Below the pieces are notes generated by a model. The model did not search any database. It saw nothing but the letters and a program-made list of their open reading frames with translations, and had not been told where the DNA came from. Shown piece after piece: positions 36,385 through 46,328 of a stretch of 64,000 bases of DNA. The position numbers and the translations under genes are program-made. Position 1 is the first letter of the stretch; every line of letters begins with the position of its first letter. This DNA comes from Serratia inhibens (lineage in GTDB: Bacteria; Pseudomonadota; Gammaproteobacteria; Enterobacterales; Enterobacteriaceae): contig NZ_QYYG01000005.1 in the NCBI RefSeq assembly GCF_003591175.1, positions 240,678-304,677 on the forward strand, read 5' to 3'.

Positions 36385-37605
36385 TTATTGCGAGTTATGA
36401 TCCATATTAGGCAGTAATGCGGTAATAATGCCGATTAAGGGTAAGAAAGCACAGATTTGGTAGACCAATTCGATGCTGGTCAAATCTGCGACATAACCAA
36501 GAACTGCCGCACCTAACCCACCCATACCAAAAGCAAAACCGAAGAATAAACCGGAAACCATGCCAACTTTACCCGGGATCAGCTCCTGAGCGTAGACCAG
36601 AATGGCCGAAAACGCCGAGGCGAGAATTACCCCTATGATCACCGTCAAAATGCCGGTCCAGTATAAAGATGCATAGGGTAAAACAAGCGTGAAAGGTGCT
36701 GCACCGAGTATGGAGCCCCAAATGACGTATTTCCTGCCTATCTTGTCACCCAATGGCCCGCCGATAATGGTACCGGCGGCTACGGCGAACAGGAAAGCAA
36801 ACAGGTGTATCTGAGCGTTCTGAACCGAAACGCCGAACTTATGTATCAGATAAAAGGTGTAATAGCTGCTGATGCTGGCCAAATAGAAATATTTGGAGAA
36901 TATCAGCACCAGCAGGATGCCGAGTGCGTAGGTGACGGTACGTTTTGGCAGCGGTTGTCGCGCCGCGGCGGTTTTGGGCAGACCTTTTGTTGCCCGATGC
37001 TGTTGCTGATACCATTTGCTGACCTGCAACAGCACCACAATAGCCAGCAGTGCCGCCAGTGAGAACCAGGCGACGTTGCCCTTGCCGTAAGGCGCGATAA
37101 TCAATGCCGCCAACAGGGGGCCGAGCGAACTGCCAAAGTTGCCGCCGACCTGGAACAGCGACTGCGCCAGACCATGTCGGCCGCCGGAAGCCATGCGCGC
37201 CACGCGGGACGATTCCGGGTGGAAGACCGAAGAGCCGGTACCGACCAGCGCCGCGGCCAGCAACACCAGCGGGAAGGTATTGGCTACCGACAGCAGCAGC
37301 AGGCCGCACAGGGTAAAGCCCATGCCGATCGGCAGCGAATAAGGCTGGGGGTGTTTATCGGTGAAGTGACCGATCAGCGGTTGCAGCAATGACGCGGTTA
37401 ATTGGTAGGTCAGGGTAATCATGCCGATCTGCACAAAGCTGAGGTTGAAATCGGCCTGCAGGATCGGGTAAATCGCCAGGATCAGCGACTGAATCATGTC
37501 GTTAAGCAAGTGGGATACGCTGATGGCGCCGAGGATCGAGAAAGCGGTGCCTTTAACCGCGCGGCCCTTGGCCGGCGGCATGGCGGTTTCGCTACGGTCG
37601 GTCAT
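36385..37605 (-). CDS. fsr: Fosmidomycin resistance MFS efflux protein Fsr
   Basis: Fsr is a twelve-helix major facilitator efflux protein that confers fosmidomycin resistance in E. coli. The 406 residues have the MFS motif A region (GHFTDKHPQPYSLPIG, about 78-93), the Fsr stretch FHPESSRVARMASGGRHGLAQS and a second motif A copy (GDKIGRKYV). Position between ybaL and ushA matches E. coli. The natural substrate is not known. Confidence 0.95.
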   Translation of the reverse strand: MTDRSETAMPPAKGRAVKGTAFSILGAISVSHLLNDMIQSLILAIYPILQADFNLSFVQIGMITLTYQLTASLLQPLIGHFTDKHPQPYSLPIGMGFTLCGLLLLSVANTFPLVLLAAALVGTGSSVFHPESSRVARMASGGRHGLAQSLFQVGGNFGSSLGPLLAALIIAPYGKGNVAWFSLAALLAIVVLLQVSKWYQQQHRATKGLPKTAAARQPLPKRTVTYALGILLVLIFSKYFYLASISSYYTFYLIHKFGVSVQNAQIHLFAFLFAVAAGTIIGGPLGDKIGRKYVIWGSILGAAPFTLVLPYASLYWTGILTVIIGVILASAFSAILVYAQELIPGKVGMVSGLFFGFAFGMGGLGAAVLGYVADLTSIELVYQICAFLPLIGIITALLPNMDHNSQ

Positions 37606-37788
37606 TTTATTGTTAGCCTGATAAGTTTTAGGGTTCAGAGCAGATTATCTTAGGTAAGTTGTTCAATTTTTACCATATCCGACATAATTTGATGCATATC
37701 GCAAAAATTTGAAATCACTCGTCTTTGTTTCGCGCTACAATTTCGGCCACCTCAAAAAAACAGTGCATTTTCATCATGGAGAGCCGTC

Positions 37789-39441
37789 ATGCGTTTTTCG
37801 TTAAAAACCACCGCATGCGCCTTGGCCGTGTCCCTGACTTTCCTGTCGGGAGCCGCCAGCGCCTGGGAAAAGGATAAAACCTACGACATCACCATCCTGC
37901 ATACCAACGATCACCACGGCCATTTTTGGCAGAACGATCACGGTGAGTACGGTCTGGGCGCGCAGAAAACCCTGGTGGACGGCATTCGCCAGGAAGTGGC
38001 GGCCAAGGGCGGCAGCCTGCTGCTGCTGTCCGGCGGTGATATCAATACCGGCGTGCCGGAGTCAGATCTGCAGGATGCCGAGCCGGATTTCCGCGGCATG
38101 AACCTGGTGGGTTACGATGCGATGGCGATTGGCAACCATGAGTTCGACAATCCGCTCAGCGTGCTGCGTCAGCAGGAGAAATGGGCGACCTTCCCGCTGC
38201 TGTCGGCCAATATCTATCAGAAAAGCACCCAGCAGCGCCTGTTTAAACCCTACGCCTTATTCGACAAGCAGGGCATCAAGATCGCGGTTATCGGCCTGAC
38301 TACCGACGACACCGCCAAGATCGGCAACCCGGAATATTTCACCGATATCGAGTTCCGCGTGCCGGCGCAGGAGGCGAAACAAGTGGTTGAGCAACTGCGC
38401 AAGGATGAAAAACCGGACGTGATCATCGCCGCCACCCACATGGGCCATTACGATGACGGCAACCACGGCTCCAACGCGCCGGGCGATGTCGAGATGGCGC
38501 GCAGCCTGCCGGCGGGTTATCTGGATATGATCGTCGGTGGCCATTCGCAGGATCCGGTCTGTATGGCCGGCGAAAACCACAAACAGGTGAATTACGTGCC
38601 GGGCACTCCGTGCTCGCCGGACCGCCAAAACGGCACCTGGATCGTCCAGGCGCACGAGTGGGGCAAATACGTCGGCCGCGCCGACTTCCAGTTCCGCAAC
38701 GGCGAGCTGAAGCTGGTGCATTATCAACTGATCCCGGTCAACCTGAAGAAGAAGGTGGAAAAAGCCGACGGCACCAGCGAGCGAGTGTATTACACCCGGC
38801 AAATTCAGGAAGATCCTTCCATGATGAAACTGCTGACACCGTTCCAGGACAAGGGCAAGGCGCAGCTTGAGGTTAAAATCGGCAGCGTGAACGGCAAGCT
38901 GGAGGGCGATCGCAGCAAGGTGCGCTTCGTTCAGACCAACCTGTCGCGTGTGCTGCTGGCGGCGCAAATGGAGCGTGCCGAAGCCGATTTTGCGGTGATG
39001 AGCGGCGGCGGGGTGCGTGATTCGATCGAATCCGGCGACATTACCTATAAAAACGTGCTCAAGGTGCAGCCGTTTGGCAACACGCTGGTGTATGCCGAGA
39101 TGAAAGGCAGCGAGGTAGAAAAATACCTGGCGGTGGTGGCTAACATGAAGGTGGATTCCGGTGCTTACGCGCAGTTTGCCAACGTCAGCCTGACGGCGGA
39201 CGGCAAGGGCGTCAGCAACGTGAAGATCAAGGGCGAGCCATTGCAGGCGGACAAAACCTACCGTATGGCGACGCTGAACTTCAATGCGTTGGGCGGCGAC
39301 GGTTATCCGAAGCTGGATACCCTGCCAGGCTACGTCAACACCGGCTTTATCGATGCCGAAGTGCTGAAACAGTATATCGAGAAGCACTCTCCGCTGGATG
39401 CGGCGGCCTATGAGCCGAAGGGCGAGATTGTTTATCAGTAA
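37789..39441 (+). CDS. ushA: Periplasmic 5'-nucleotidase / UDP-sugar hydrolase UshA
   Basis: UshA hydrolyses nucleotides and UDP-sugars in the periplasm so that nucleosides can be salvaged. The 550-residue protein has a signal peptide ending near ASA^WEKD, the di-metal phosphoesterase domain (LHTNDHHGHF, GNHEFDNPL, HMGHY, GGHSQDPVC) and a C-terminal substrate domain (about 360-550, with NFNALGGDGYPKL). The cysteine pair of the family is in the 260s (DPVCMAG, GTPCSPD). Confidence 0.98.
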   Translation: MRFSLKTTACALAVSLTFLSGAASAWEKDKTYDITILHTNDHHGHFWQNDHGEYGLGAQKTLVDGIRQEVAAKGGSLLLLSGGDINTGVPESDLQDAEPDFRGMNLVGYDAMAIGNHEFDNPLSVLRQQEKWATFPLLSANIYQKSTQQRLFKPYALFDKQGIKIAVIGLTTDDTAKIGNPEYFTDIEFRVPAQEAKQVVEQLRKDEKPDVIIAATHMGHYDDGNHGSNAPGDVEMARSLPAGYLDMIVGGHSQDPVCMAGENHKQVNYVPGTPCSPDRQNGTWIVQAHEWGKYVGRADFQFRNGELKLVHYQLIPVNLKKKVEKADGTSERVYYTRQIQEDPSMMKLLTPFQDKGKAQLEVKIGSVNGKLEGDRSKVRFVQTNLSRVLLAAQMERAEADFAVMSGGGVRDSIESGDITYKNVLKVQPFGNTLVYAEMKGSEVEKYLAVVANMKVDSGAYAQFANVSLTADGKGVSNVKIKGEPLQADKTYRMATLNFNALGGDGYPKLDTLPGYVNTGFIDAEVLKQYIEKHSPLDAAAYEPKGEIVYQ

Positions 39442-39450
39442 AGGTTAATC

Positions 39451-39470
39451 GGGGAGCCGCAAGGCTCCCC
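39451..39470. terminator. Hairpin between ushA and ybaK
   Basis: A perfect 8-bp stem (GGGGAGCC / GGCTCCCC, loop GCAA) lies 9 nt after the ushA stop in the gap to convergent ybaK. It has no clear T-tract. Confidence 0.65.
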
Positions 39471-39476
39471 ATCGGC

Positions 39477-39956
39477 TTAATCGCGCTTGGCGATATCGGC
39501 GAAGCTGCCGCCCAGCAGGCGGCATAAATCGCCGGCGGCCAGTTCGATGTCCAGCCCGCGTTTGCCGCCGGAGACGTAGATGGTGGCGAACTGCTGCGCC
39601 GGGCTGTCGATCACCGTCGGCAAGCGCTTTTTCTGCCCCAGCGGGCTAATGCCGCCGACCAGATAACCCGTCACGCGCTGCGCCAGTTGCGGATCGGCCA
39701 TTTCCGCTTTCTTTGCGCCCAGGGCGCGGGCGACCTTTTTCAGATCCAACTGGGTCGCGACCGGCGTTACCGCCACCGCCAGCTGTTTGGCATCGCCGTT
39801 CAGCGCCACCAGCAGCGTTTTATAGACGCGATCGGCATCGAGCCCAAGTTTCTGTACCGCTTCATCACCGAAGTGGGTTTCTGCACTGTCGTGATGGTAG
39901 GGATGAAGGGTAAACGCGATTTTTTGTTTCTCAAGCAGGATCACTGCGGGCGTCAT
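39477..39956 (-). CDS. ybaK: Cys-tRNA(Pro)/Cys-tRNA(Cys) deacylase YbaK
   Basis: YbaK removes cysteine wrongly attached to tRNA(Pro), acting with prolyl-tRNA synthetase. The 159-residue protein has the family's single YbaK/ProX domain, with the catalytic-region Lys ([13 protein letters not shown], about residue 47) and the [20 protein letters not shown] motif. It is convergent with ushA, and the chiX small RNA lies on the other side. Confidence 0.96.
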   Translation of the reverse strand: MTPAVILLEKQKIAFTLHPYHHDSAETHFGDEAVQKLGLDADRVYKTLLVALNGDAKQLAVAVTPVATQLDLKKVARALGAKKAEMADPQLAQRVTGYLVGGISPLGQKKRLPTVIDSPAQQFATIYVSGGKRGLDIELAAGDLCRLLGGSFADIAKRD

Positions 39957-40108
39957 ACTGTTTTCCTATTTTCCCCCTGCCGGGGAGGTTGCAACGCGAA
40001 GCAACAAAATTACAAAAATACAACGGCGGCAGCAACCTGAGCAGCTGTTACATAAAGCGGGTTGCCAAGGTGTTCACTGGGTTGCTACCCTGTCTATTGT
40101 AACCGTTA

Positions 40109-40185
40109 ACACGGTTGCTATGCGTATAACTAAAATACAAGAAATTCCTCTTTGACTGGCCAGTAGCGATATTGGCCACTTTTTT
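40109..40185 (+). ncRNA. chiX: Small regulatory RNA ChiX (MicM/SroB)
   Basis: ChiX is an Hfq-bound RNA that silences chitoporin and chitobiose-uptake mRNAs and is itself removed when chitobiose mRNA acts as a decoy. The 3' half here is almost identical to E. coli ChiX: GAAATTCCTCTTTGAC holds the pairing seed, followed by the terminator stem TGGCCA-N9-TTGGCCA and six T. The position between ybaK and ybaP also matches. The 5' end is inferred from a TATTGT -10-like element at 40095 and is less conserved, so the length of about 77 nt is an estimate. The RNA's 3' end touches the ybaP stop on the other strand. Confidence 0.9.
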
Positions 40186-40987
40186 ACTGCGCCTGAAGCA
40201 TTGCCGGCAGATTGTCCTCGCCGTACAGATGCAGCGCACCCACCGCCACTACGTAGTTGCCGGCCGGCAATGCCTCCAGTTTCTGCCGCCAGTCCCGGTT
40301 GCGCCGATGCATCAGCACGTCGTACAGATCGGCGCTGAAGGTGGCGGGCAGGGTTTCCAGCGCGCCGTTGGGCTTCGCGTCAAGCCACCAGCTCACCATG
40401 GTTTGCAGCAGCCGCGCGTTGGTGTGCCAGTGCTCCAGCGTATCGCGCAACAGCGCCATGCCGCCTTCCGGCAATTGTTCCAGCATCGCCATCTGCTGTT
40501 CCGCGCCTTCCAGCTCAATCACCTTTTTGTGTTGTTGCCGGGCGGCCTGCAACAGCTGGTAGTCCACGCCATATTCGGCGCGCAGCCCCAGTCGCTGAGC
40601 CTGGCGCGCCTGCATCGTCAGCGCCACCTGCCAGCCGGGGAGGGTAGAGAACGCTTCGGCGTCGGTGCCCAGTTCCTGGCACAGGGTCAACAACTGCTGA
40701 AACTCGCTATCGGAAAGGCGATCCACCAGCTCGGGTTGAGCGTCGGTGCGGTCAAACGGCGAAGCGGAACCGGTGATATCGGCCTCGACAATCAGGGCGT
40801 CAGCCTGTTTCAGGCGGGTCGCCAGCGTGGCCGGCAGCGGCGACATATCCACCGTGCCCATATGAATGCTGCCCACCAGATGGAATTGACGATCGCCGGG
40901 CAGCCGGATATCCAGCGCCGGGTAGGCGTAGGTCATCGGAGAAATAATGCCGAGAAAGGCGGCGATGCGGCGTAATAGCTTACCCAT
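40184..40987 (-). CDS. ybaP: TraB/GumN family protein YbaP
   Basis: This is a TraB/GumN-fold protein thought to be a metal-dependent hydrolase (TIKI-like), probably exported. The 267 residues start at MGKLLRRIAAFLG with a signal-like segment ending near TYA^YPA. The two family motifs are visible: GSIHMGTVDMSPLP near residue 38 and GALHLYGED near the C terminus, with the metal-binding Gly-x-x-His pattern. The function in bacteria is not well known. Confidence 0.92.
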   Translation of the reverse strand: MGKLLRRIAAFLGIISPMTYAYPALDIRLPGDRQFHLVGSIHMGTVDMSPLPATLATRLKQADALIVEADITGSASPFDRTDAQPELVDRLSDSEFQQLLTLCQELGTDAEAFSTLPGWQVALTMQARQAQRLGLRAEYGVDYQLLQAARQQHKKVIELEGAEQQMAMLEQLPEGGMALLRDTLEHWHTNARLLQTMVSWWLDAKPNGALETLPATFSADLYDVLMHRRNRDWRQKLEALPAGNYVVAVGALHLYGEDNLPAMLQAQ

Positions 40988-41125
40988 ACAGCGTGGCTCC
41001 TTATTTTCCCCGCGAGTTTGCAAGCGACGGCCTGGCCCTCTGGCGGGTAACGCGGTTGTGCCATGCTAAACGCTATCCGCCGCACAAGAAAGCCTGAAGA
41101 GTGGGGGAATTATCCCAAAGGAAGT

Positions 41126-41147
41126 GGGGCGCAAGGATTTGCGCCCC
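41126..41147 (-). terminator. Possible terminator of copA
   Basis: A perfect 9-bp stem (GGGGCGCAA / TTGCGCCCC) lies about 10 nt after the copA stop. The tail on the minus strand is only weakly T-rich. Confidence 0.6.
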
Positions 41148-41156
41148 CTGTGGCAT

Positions 41157-43877
41157 TCAGCGTTTCGGTTTAAAACGCAGCAGCCGGTTAGCGTTACTGA
41201 CCACGGTAATGGAAGACAGTGCCATCGCTGCGCCCGCCACTACCGGGCTGAGCAGAGTGCCGGTCAGCGGATACAACACCCCGGCGGCGATGGGAATGCC
41301 GAGCGTGTTGTAAATGAATGCCCCGAGCAGGTTCTGCTTCATATTGCGCAGCGTGGCCTTCGACAGTTCCAGCGCGTCGGCGACGCCATTCAGGCTGTGG
41401 CGCATCAGGGTGATGGCGGCGGTTTCGATAGCGATGTCGCTGCCGCTGCCCATTGCGATACCCACGTCGGCTTGCGCCAGTGCCGGGGCGTCGTTGATGC
41501 CATCGCCAATCATTGCCACGCGGTGGCCCTGCGCCTGCAACTGTTTGATCGCCTCGGCCTTGCCGTCCGGCAGCACGCCGGCGATGACCTTGTCGATACC
41601 GGCCTCTTTGGCAATGGCGTTGGCGGTCACCGGATTGTCGCCGGTCAGCATCACCAGTTGATAGCCCTGACGATGCAAACGCTGCAATGCTTCAATGCTG
41701 TCGCTGCGCAGCGGATCGCGGATGGCGATCAGCGCAGCCGGCTGCCCGTCGGCTGCCAGCAGCACCGGCGTAATACCGCGCTCGGCTTGTTGCTGCATCT
41801 GCGCTTCCAGCGCTGCGGTTGCCACCTGGTGTTGTTGCAACAGCGCGGCGTTACCCAGCAGCAGCTTCACGCCGTCCACTTCACCGCTGACGCCGGCACC
41901 GCGCAGGGTTCGGAACTGCTCAACCGACGGCAGCGGTTGCCCGGCGGCGTGCTCAACGATGGCACGCGCCAATGGGTGGCTGGCACCTTGTTCCAGCGCG
42001 GCGGCCCAACGCAGCGCCTGCTGCTCGCCGATCTGATTGAAGGTGACGATCTCCACCACGCGCGGCTGGCCTTCGGTCAGGGTTCCGGTTTTATCAAACA
42101 CCAGCGTATCCAGGGTGCTGGCCTGCTGCAACGCATCGGCATCGCGCACCAGTACGCCGAACTCGGCCGCGCGGCCAACGCCGGAAATGATCGACATCGG
42201 CGTCGCCAGGCCCAGCGCGCAAGGGCAGGCGATGATCAACACCGTAGTGGCGATCACCAGCGTGTAAACCAACTGCGGCTGCGGGCCGAAGAAGTACCAG
42301 ATCGCCGCGCTGAACAGGGCGATGGCCACCACCACCGGCACGAACACCGCAGAAATGCGGTCCGCCAGTTTGCCAATCTCCGGCTTGCTGCTCTGCGCCT
42401 GGCGCACCAGTTTGATGATGCGCGCCAGCGTGGTTTTGCTGCCGATAGCGCCGGCGCGAAACAGCACGCTGCCGTCATCCACCACCGTACCGGCATGCAC
42501 CGTATCGCCAATGCCTTTTTGCTGCGGCACAGCTTCGCCGGTCAGCATCGCTTCGTCCAGCCACACTTCACCCTGTACGATTTCGCCGTCCACCGGGATA
42601 CGATCGCCGGTGGTCAGGCGCAGCGTCATGCCGAGCTGCACCTGCGCCAGCGCAATGGTTTTCTCGCCGTCGTCGGTGACCAGCCGCGCCGTCGGTGGCG
42701 TCAGGTCAAGCAGCCGTTCCAGCGCCTGTGACGAACGCTGGCGCGCCCGCTGCTCCAGTGCGTGGCCGAGGTTGATCAGGCCGATGATCATGGCGCTGGC
42801 CTCGTAATACAGGTGCCGCGCCTCCATCGGGAAGAAATCGGGCCACAGGTTGACGCTGATCGAATACAGCCAGGCGGCGCCGGTGCCGAGTGCGACCAGC
42901 GTATCCATGGTGGCGCTGCCGTTGCGCAGCGCGCGCCAGGCGTTGCGGTAAAAATGCCCGCCGGCGAACACCATCACCGCCAGCGTGATAAGGCCAACCA
43001 GCAGCCACGGTCGCTGGGTTTCCGGCATCAGCGACATGCTGCCGCCAAACAGGCCCCAGGCCATCAGCGGAATACCCAGCGCCAGGCCGAGCGCCGCCTG
43101 CCAGCGGAAGCGCTTCATGTTGTCCTGCGCGGTCTGCTGTTGGCGCTCGCGGCGTTCGGTTTCGTCCTGGATCATTTCCGCGCCGTAGCCGGCTTTCTCC
43201 ACCGCCGCCACCAGCGCCTGCGGATCGGCACCGCCGGTAATCAACGCGCTGCGTTCCGCCAGATTGACCCGCGCCTGTTCGACGCCAGGCACGCTTTGCA
43301 GTGCACTTTGGACTTTACTGACACAGCTGGCGCAGCTCATGCCGCTGAGCAGCAGTTGAACGCTGTCATCATCGTCGCTGTGGCGAGTTACCGGAAGGGA
43401 AGAGGGGGCCGCTGCCTGGGGTTCCGGCAATTCAGGGGCTGATTCAGTCAACGGCTCAGTTTTTGGGAGAACGGCGGCTCCATTGACGCTGGCGTGATAA
43501 CCGGCTTTCTCGACTGCGGCGATCAACGCCTCGGGCGCGGCATCGCCATAGACTTTGGCCGACTCGATGCCGACATCCGCCGCGATCACGCCCGGTACCG
43601 CTTCCAGCGCTTTGCGGGTGCTGGCGGCGCAGTGCATGCAGCTCAGGCCGCTCAGTTGCAGTTCGGTATCCGGCCGTTGGGCTACGGTAGCCTGGTAACC
43701 GGCGGCGATCACGCTGTCGATCAGCGCCTGGCTCGGCGCATCGCCGGTGATCCTGGCGTAATGGACATTGACCTCTGCCTGTTCGACATCGTTGCGGCTT
43801 TCCAGGGCTTTTTTCACCCGTTGCGCGCAGTTCATGCAGGTTAGCCCCTGCAACGCCAGCACGGTGGTTTGTGACAT
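41157..43877 (-). CDS. copA: Copper-exporting P-type ATPase CopA with three metal-binding domains
   Basis: CopA pumps Cu(I) from the cytoplasm. The 906-residue protein carries three N-terminal heavy-metal-associated domains with CxxC motifs at Cys14/17 (GLTCMNC), Cys80/83 (GLSCMHC) and Cys182/185 (GMSCASC); E. coli CopA (834 residues) has two. The core has the membrane CPC motif ([11 protein letters not shown]), phosphorylation site DKTGTLTEG, the SHPLA nucleotide-binding His, and [10 protein letters not shown]. It is divergent from cueR, whose operator forms its promoter. Confidence 0.98.
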   Translation of the reverse strand: MSQTTVLALQGLTCMNCAQRVKKALESRNDVEQAEVNVHYARITGDAPSQALIDSVIAAGYQATVAQRPDTELQLSGLSCMHCAASTRKALEAVPGVIAADVGIESAKVYGDAAPEALIAAVEKAGYHASVNGAAVLPKTEPLTESAPELPEPQAAAPSSLPVTRHSDDDDSVQLLLSGMSCASCVSKVQSALQSVPGVEQARVNLAERSALITGGADPQALVAAVEKAGYGAEMIQDETERRERQQQTAQDNMKRFRWQAALGLALGIPLMAWGLFGGSMSLMPETQRPWLLVGLITLAVMVFAGGHFYRNAWRALRNGSATMDTLVALGTGAAWLYSISVNLWPDFFPMEARHLYYEASAMIIGLINLGHALEQRARQRSSQALERLLDLTPPTARLVTDDGEKTIALAQVQLGMTLRLTTGDRIPVDGEIVQGEVWLDEAMLTGEAVPQQKGIGDTVHAGTVVDDGSVLFRAGAIGSKTTLARIIKLVRQAQSSKPEIGKLADRISAVFVPVVVAIALFSAAIWYFFGPQPQLVYTLVIATTVLIIACPCALGLATPMSIISGVGRAAEFGVLVRDADALQQASTLDTLVFDKTGTLTEGQPRVVEIVTFNQIGEQQALRWAAALEQGASHPLARAIVEHAAGQPLPSVEQFRTLRGAGVSGEVDGVKLLLGNAALLQQHQVATAALEAQMQQQAERGITPVLLAADGQPAALIAIRDPLRSDSIEALQRLHRQGYQLVMLTGDNPVTANAIAKEAGIDKVIAGVLPDGKAEAIKQLQAQGHRVAMIGDGINDAPALAQADVGIAMGSGSDIAIETAAITLMRHSLNGVADALELSKATLRNMKQNLLGAFIYNTLGIPIAAGVLYPLTGTLLSPVVAGAAMALSSITVVSNANRLLRFKPKR

Positions 43878-43943
43878 GATTCGGTTCCTCGCTCAAGTGC
43901 GGTGTTTAAAGGTTGACCGCTTAGCCTATTTTCACTAAGAATG

Positions 43944-43974
43944 AGGTTAAACCTTCCAGCAAGGGGAAGGTCAA
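43944..43974 (-). promoter_or_regulatory. CueR-controlled promoter of copA
   Basis: On the minus strand TTGACC (-35, from 43974) and TAACCT (-10, to 43944) are separated by a 19-bp spacer. The spacer holds the CueR dyad ACCTTCC-N7-GGAAGGT (plus-strand 43951-43971). The long spacer and the dyad are the hallmark of MerR-type activation, and the element matches the E. coli copA promoter closely. Confidence 0.93.
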
Positions 43975-43983
43975 GGAGTGAAA

Positions 43984-44394
43984 ATGAATATCAGCGACGT
44001 GGCGAAAAAAACCGGTTTAACCAGCAAGGCGATCCGCTTTTATGAAGAGAAAGGGCTGGTTACTGCACCGATCCGTACCGATAACGGTTATCGCAGCTAT
44101 AACCCGAAGCATATCGAAGAGCTGACGCTGCTGCGCCAGGCGCGACAGGTGGGTTTTAACCTGGATGAGTGTCGCGAGCTGGTGGCGTTGTTTAACGATC
44201 CGGCCCGGCATAGCGCCGATGTGAAAGCGCGCACGCTGCAAAAAGTGGCGGATATTGAAAAACACATCGGTGAGTTGGGCGAGATGCGCCAGCGTCTGCT
44301 GGCGCTGGCGAACGAATGCCCGGGCGATGACGGGGCAGAATGCCCGATCATTAATAACCTGGCCGGTTGCTGCCATTATACCGAAGCATCGTAG
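43984..44394 (+). CDS. cueR: MerR-family copper-responsive activator CueR
   Basis: CueR binds Cu(I), Ag(I) or Au(I) and activates copA and usually cueO. The 136-residue protein starts at ATG 43984 ([24 protein letters not shown]), 6 nt after AAGGAG; a GTG two codons earlier is less likely. Metal ligands Cys112 and Cys120 sit in [10 protein letters not shown], and a C-terminal CC pair follows. It shares its upstream region with copA. Confidence 0.97.
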   Translation: MNISDVAKKTGLTSKAIRFYEEKGLVTAPIRTDNGYRSYNPKHIEELTLLRQARQVGFNLDECRELVALFNDPARHSADVKARTLQKVADIEKHIGELGEMRQRLLALANECPGDDGAECPIINNLAGCCHYTEAS

Positions 44395-44526
44395 AAGAGG
44401 CCGAACCCCGATTGATAAGGGTTATGCCCATTGATGCCTGACACAACCGTGACCTTTTCTTGCTGAACGAATCGTCTTTTAAAGTGGCTCTCTCCATTGA
44501 GAGATCACAACCAAGAGGCGTTTATT

Positions 44527-46296
44527 ATGAATACTTGTCCAGATATCGCAACATTACGCACCATCATCCCGGCTTTTGCAGGCGTTCTGATTGAGGTTAC
44601 GGCCTATTATTCCGGATGGAGCGGAAATGACAGGCTGCAATCTGGCGGCGGCACTTTTAAGGCTTCAAGCGATTCCGGCCTTATTGATGACGGCGGTATT
44701 TATATAAAACCTGACACGCAATGGACATGGGTACGCGTCCTCGACATGAATTCATTCGTCTCGCCGAATATGTTTGGCGCACGTGGCGATGGCGCAACAG
44801 ACGATACGGTCGCGCTGACGGCGGCCTTTTCGACACCTTACAACACGGTCTGCCAGCAGGGCGCGACCTATATGACGTCTGATACCGTGTGGATCAAAGA
44901 CGGTACAGATGCCAGGAAGGTGATTAACCTGAATGGCGCGACAATCAAAGCCAAGGCTGGTCATCTGAAACCCTTCTTCGCCAATAAAAGCCCGACAGCA
45001 GGAATATATGATTACTTGCATGGCGTAGAAATGTTTGGTGGCAGGCTTTATGGCTGGGTTAAGCGGGAAAGCGTTTATAACCAGGTTTCCTCACATAATG
45101 GGTTCGTCGCCGGAAATAAAAGCTATTTCTATCATATGACCGTACGCGGTTTCTGTGATGGTATGGTGTTGATGGGCGAATCTGTTGCCTTCGATGTGAA
45201 TATTGATGAGTGCCGTGATAATTTACTCGTTGTTAAAAATAATGACAATGTGGTCAGTAACATTACCGGCGGCTATTGTCTTGGTGATGGTATTTTGGTT
45301 AAGGGCAGTAAAAATATTGTCACTAAAGTCACTATTGCCGGTGCCGGGATCCCTGCAAGTACTTTTGAACCCGGTTATGTTTCCGGTTCTATTATCGCCT
45401 TAGGTCAGGATAAAGAATTAGATGGGTCAACCAGTGATTGTTATGTCATTGATGTCAAATGTGGAACATGGGGCGGCGGCGGTGTCATTGTTGCCGGTGA
45501 AAATAATTTTTGTGAAAACATCGAAGCCGGCGACTGTTATTACCTTGAACAGACCAATGCTTCCGCAGTTTTGAATGGTGCACCGGCAGTTTATACTGGT
45601 GGAAAAAAACATCGGGTCAATAATGTTACTGTGGGCCACTGTATTCGAGGGATTGAGGTACATTCCGGTTCAGAAGGCACCTTCATTGATAACATTTCCA
45701 TTGCGTCATGTCGTGTTCATCCGGGGTTAAGTGCATCAGGCGTACAGTCGGATAGCCGCGTCGGAAAAGTAACCTTTGGGCGTCTGATCGGTAATAAGGC
45801 TCTAGATATTGATATGAGCGGGCTGGTTATCGATAAAATTACGGTTAATGAATATGCCAGTGCCTTTGGTAACGGTGGAAGCCTCTGCTCCATTGCAAAA
45901 CCAGCGACAATCGGCAGCTTGGTGTTTAACAGTCCGTCGGCAAACAATATTCTGCCGGTAGTGCTGATGAGTGCTAACGCCTCGATTGAAAATTTGGAGG
46001 TGAATAACAGCAAGGCCGTTTGTTTGCAAACTACAGCTGCCGTTACCCTGCTGCCGCAGAATCTGACTATTCAACAAACCTCGGATGCCATCGATTCTGC
46101 AGTTAAATTATTTGGTGAGGGAAAATCTCACGTTAAAACCTGGCGTATTAAAGGAAATGCAACGGTTCTGCCGAGTATTCGAGGAACGGACGCACAATTA
46201 ACCCTCGATCACTACCCTGCGGACAGCCTGCCGTGGAACGTGAAGTATCCGGATAAGTCGAAAGTCATTATTCTCGACTCAACATTGATCTCATAA
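44527..46296 (+). CDS. Orphan phage-tailspike-like beta-helix protein
   Basis: The 589-residue product (start ATG 44527 after AAGAGGCG) resembles phage tailspikes and capsule depolymerases. The N-terminal part contains ATLRTIIPAFAG...SGGGTF and then FGARGDGATDDTVAL, the standard entry into a pectate-lyase-like right-handed beta-helix. Repeating short strands with Asn and Gly follow to about residue 500. No signal peptide, membrane helix or other phage gene is nearby, and GC content falls below that of neighbouring core genes. It may be a captured depolymerase gene used by a tailocin or prophage elsewhere, or a remnant. Substrate unknown. Confidence 0.8.
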   Translation: MNTCPDIATLRTIIPAFAGVLIEVTAYYSGWSGNDRLQSGGGTFKASSDSGLIDDGGIYIKPDTQWTWVRVLDMNSFVSPNMFGARGDGATDDTVALTAAFSTPYNTVCQQGATYMTSDTVWIKDGTDARKVINLNGATIKAKAGHLKPFFANKSPTAGIYDYLHGVEMFGGRLYGWVKRESVYNQVSSHNGFVAGNKSYFYHMTVRGFCDGMVLMGESVAFDVNIDECRDNLLVVKNNDNVVSNITGGYCLGDGILVKGSKNIVTKVTIAGAGIPASTFEPGYVSGSIIALGQDKELDGSTSDCYVIDVKCGTWGGGGVIVAGENNFCENIEAGDCYYLEQTNASAVLNGAPAVYTGGKKHRVNNVTVGHCIRGIEVHSGSEGTFIDNISIASCRVHPGLSASGVQSDSRVGKVTFGRLIGNKALDIDMSGLVIDKITVNEYASAFGNGGSLCSIAKPATIGSLVFNSPSANNILPVVLMSANASIENLEVNNSKAVCLQTTAAVTLLPQNLTIQQTSDAIDSAVKLFGEGKSHVKTWRIKGNATVLPSIRGTDAQLTLDHYPADSLPWNVKYPDKSKVIILDSTLIS

Positions 46297-46301
46297 TAAG
46301 A

Positions 46302-46323
46302 CAAGCCGGGGGAACCCGGCTTG
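46302..46323 (+). terminator. Hairpin after the tailspike-like gene
   Basis: A perfect 9-bp stem (CAAGCCGGG / CCCGGCTTG, loop GGAA) starts 6 nt after the stop and precedes the convergent ybbJ. The T-tract is short. Confidence 0.72.
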
Positions 46324-46328
46324 ATTCG

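Noticed and set aside
41124..42731. 535-codon plus-strand open frame inside copA
   Set aside because: Antisense to copA; no motif and a composition typical of complementary-strand frames.
44497..44526. Upstream start for the tailspike-like gene
   Set aside because: The ATG at 44527 has the better ribosome site (AAGAGGCG), and the first ten codons of the longer form overlap a small hairpin.
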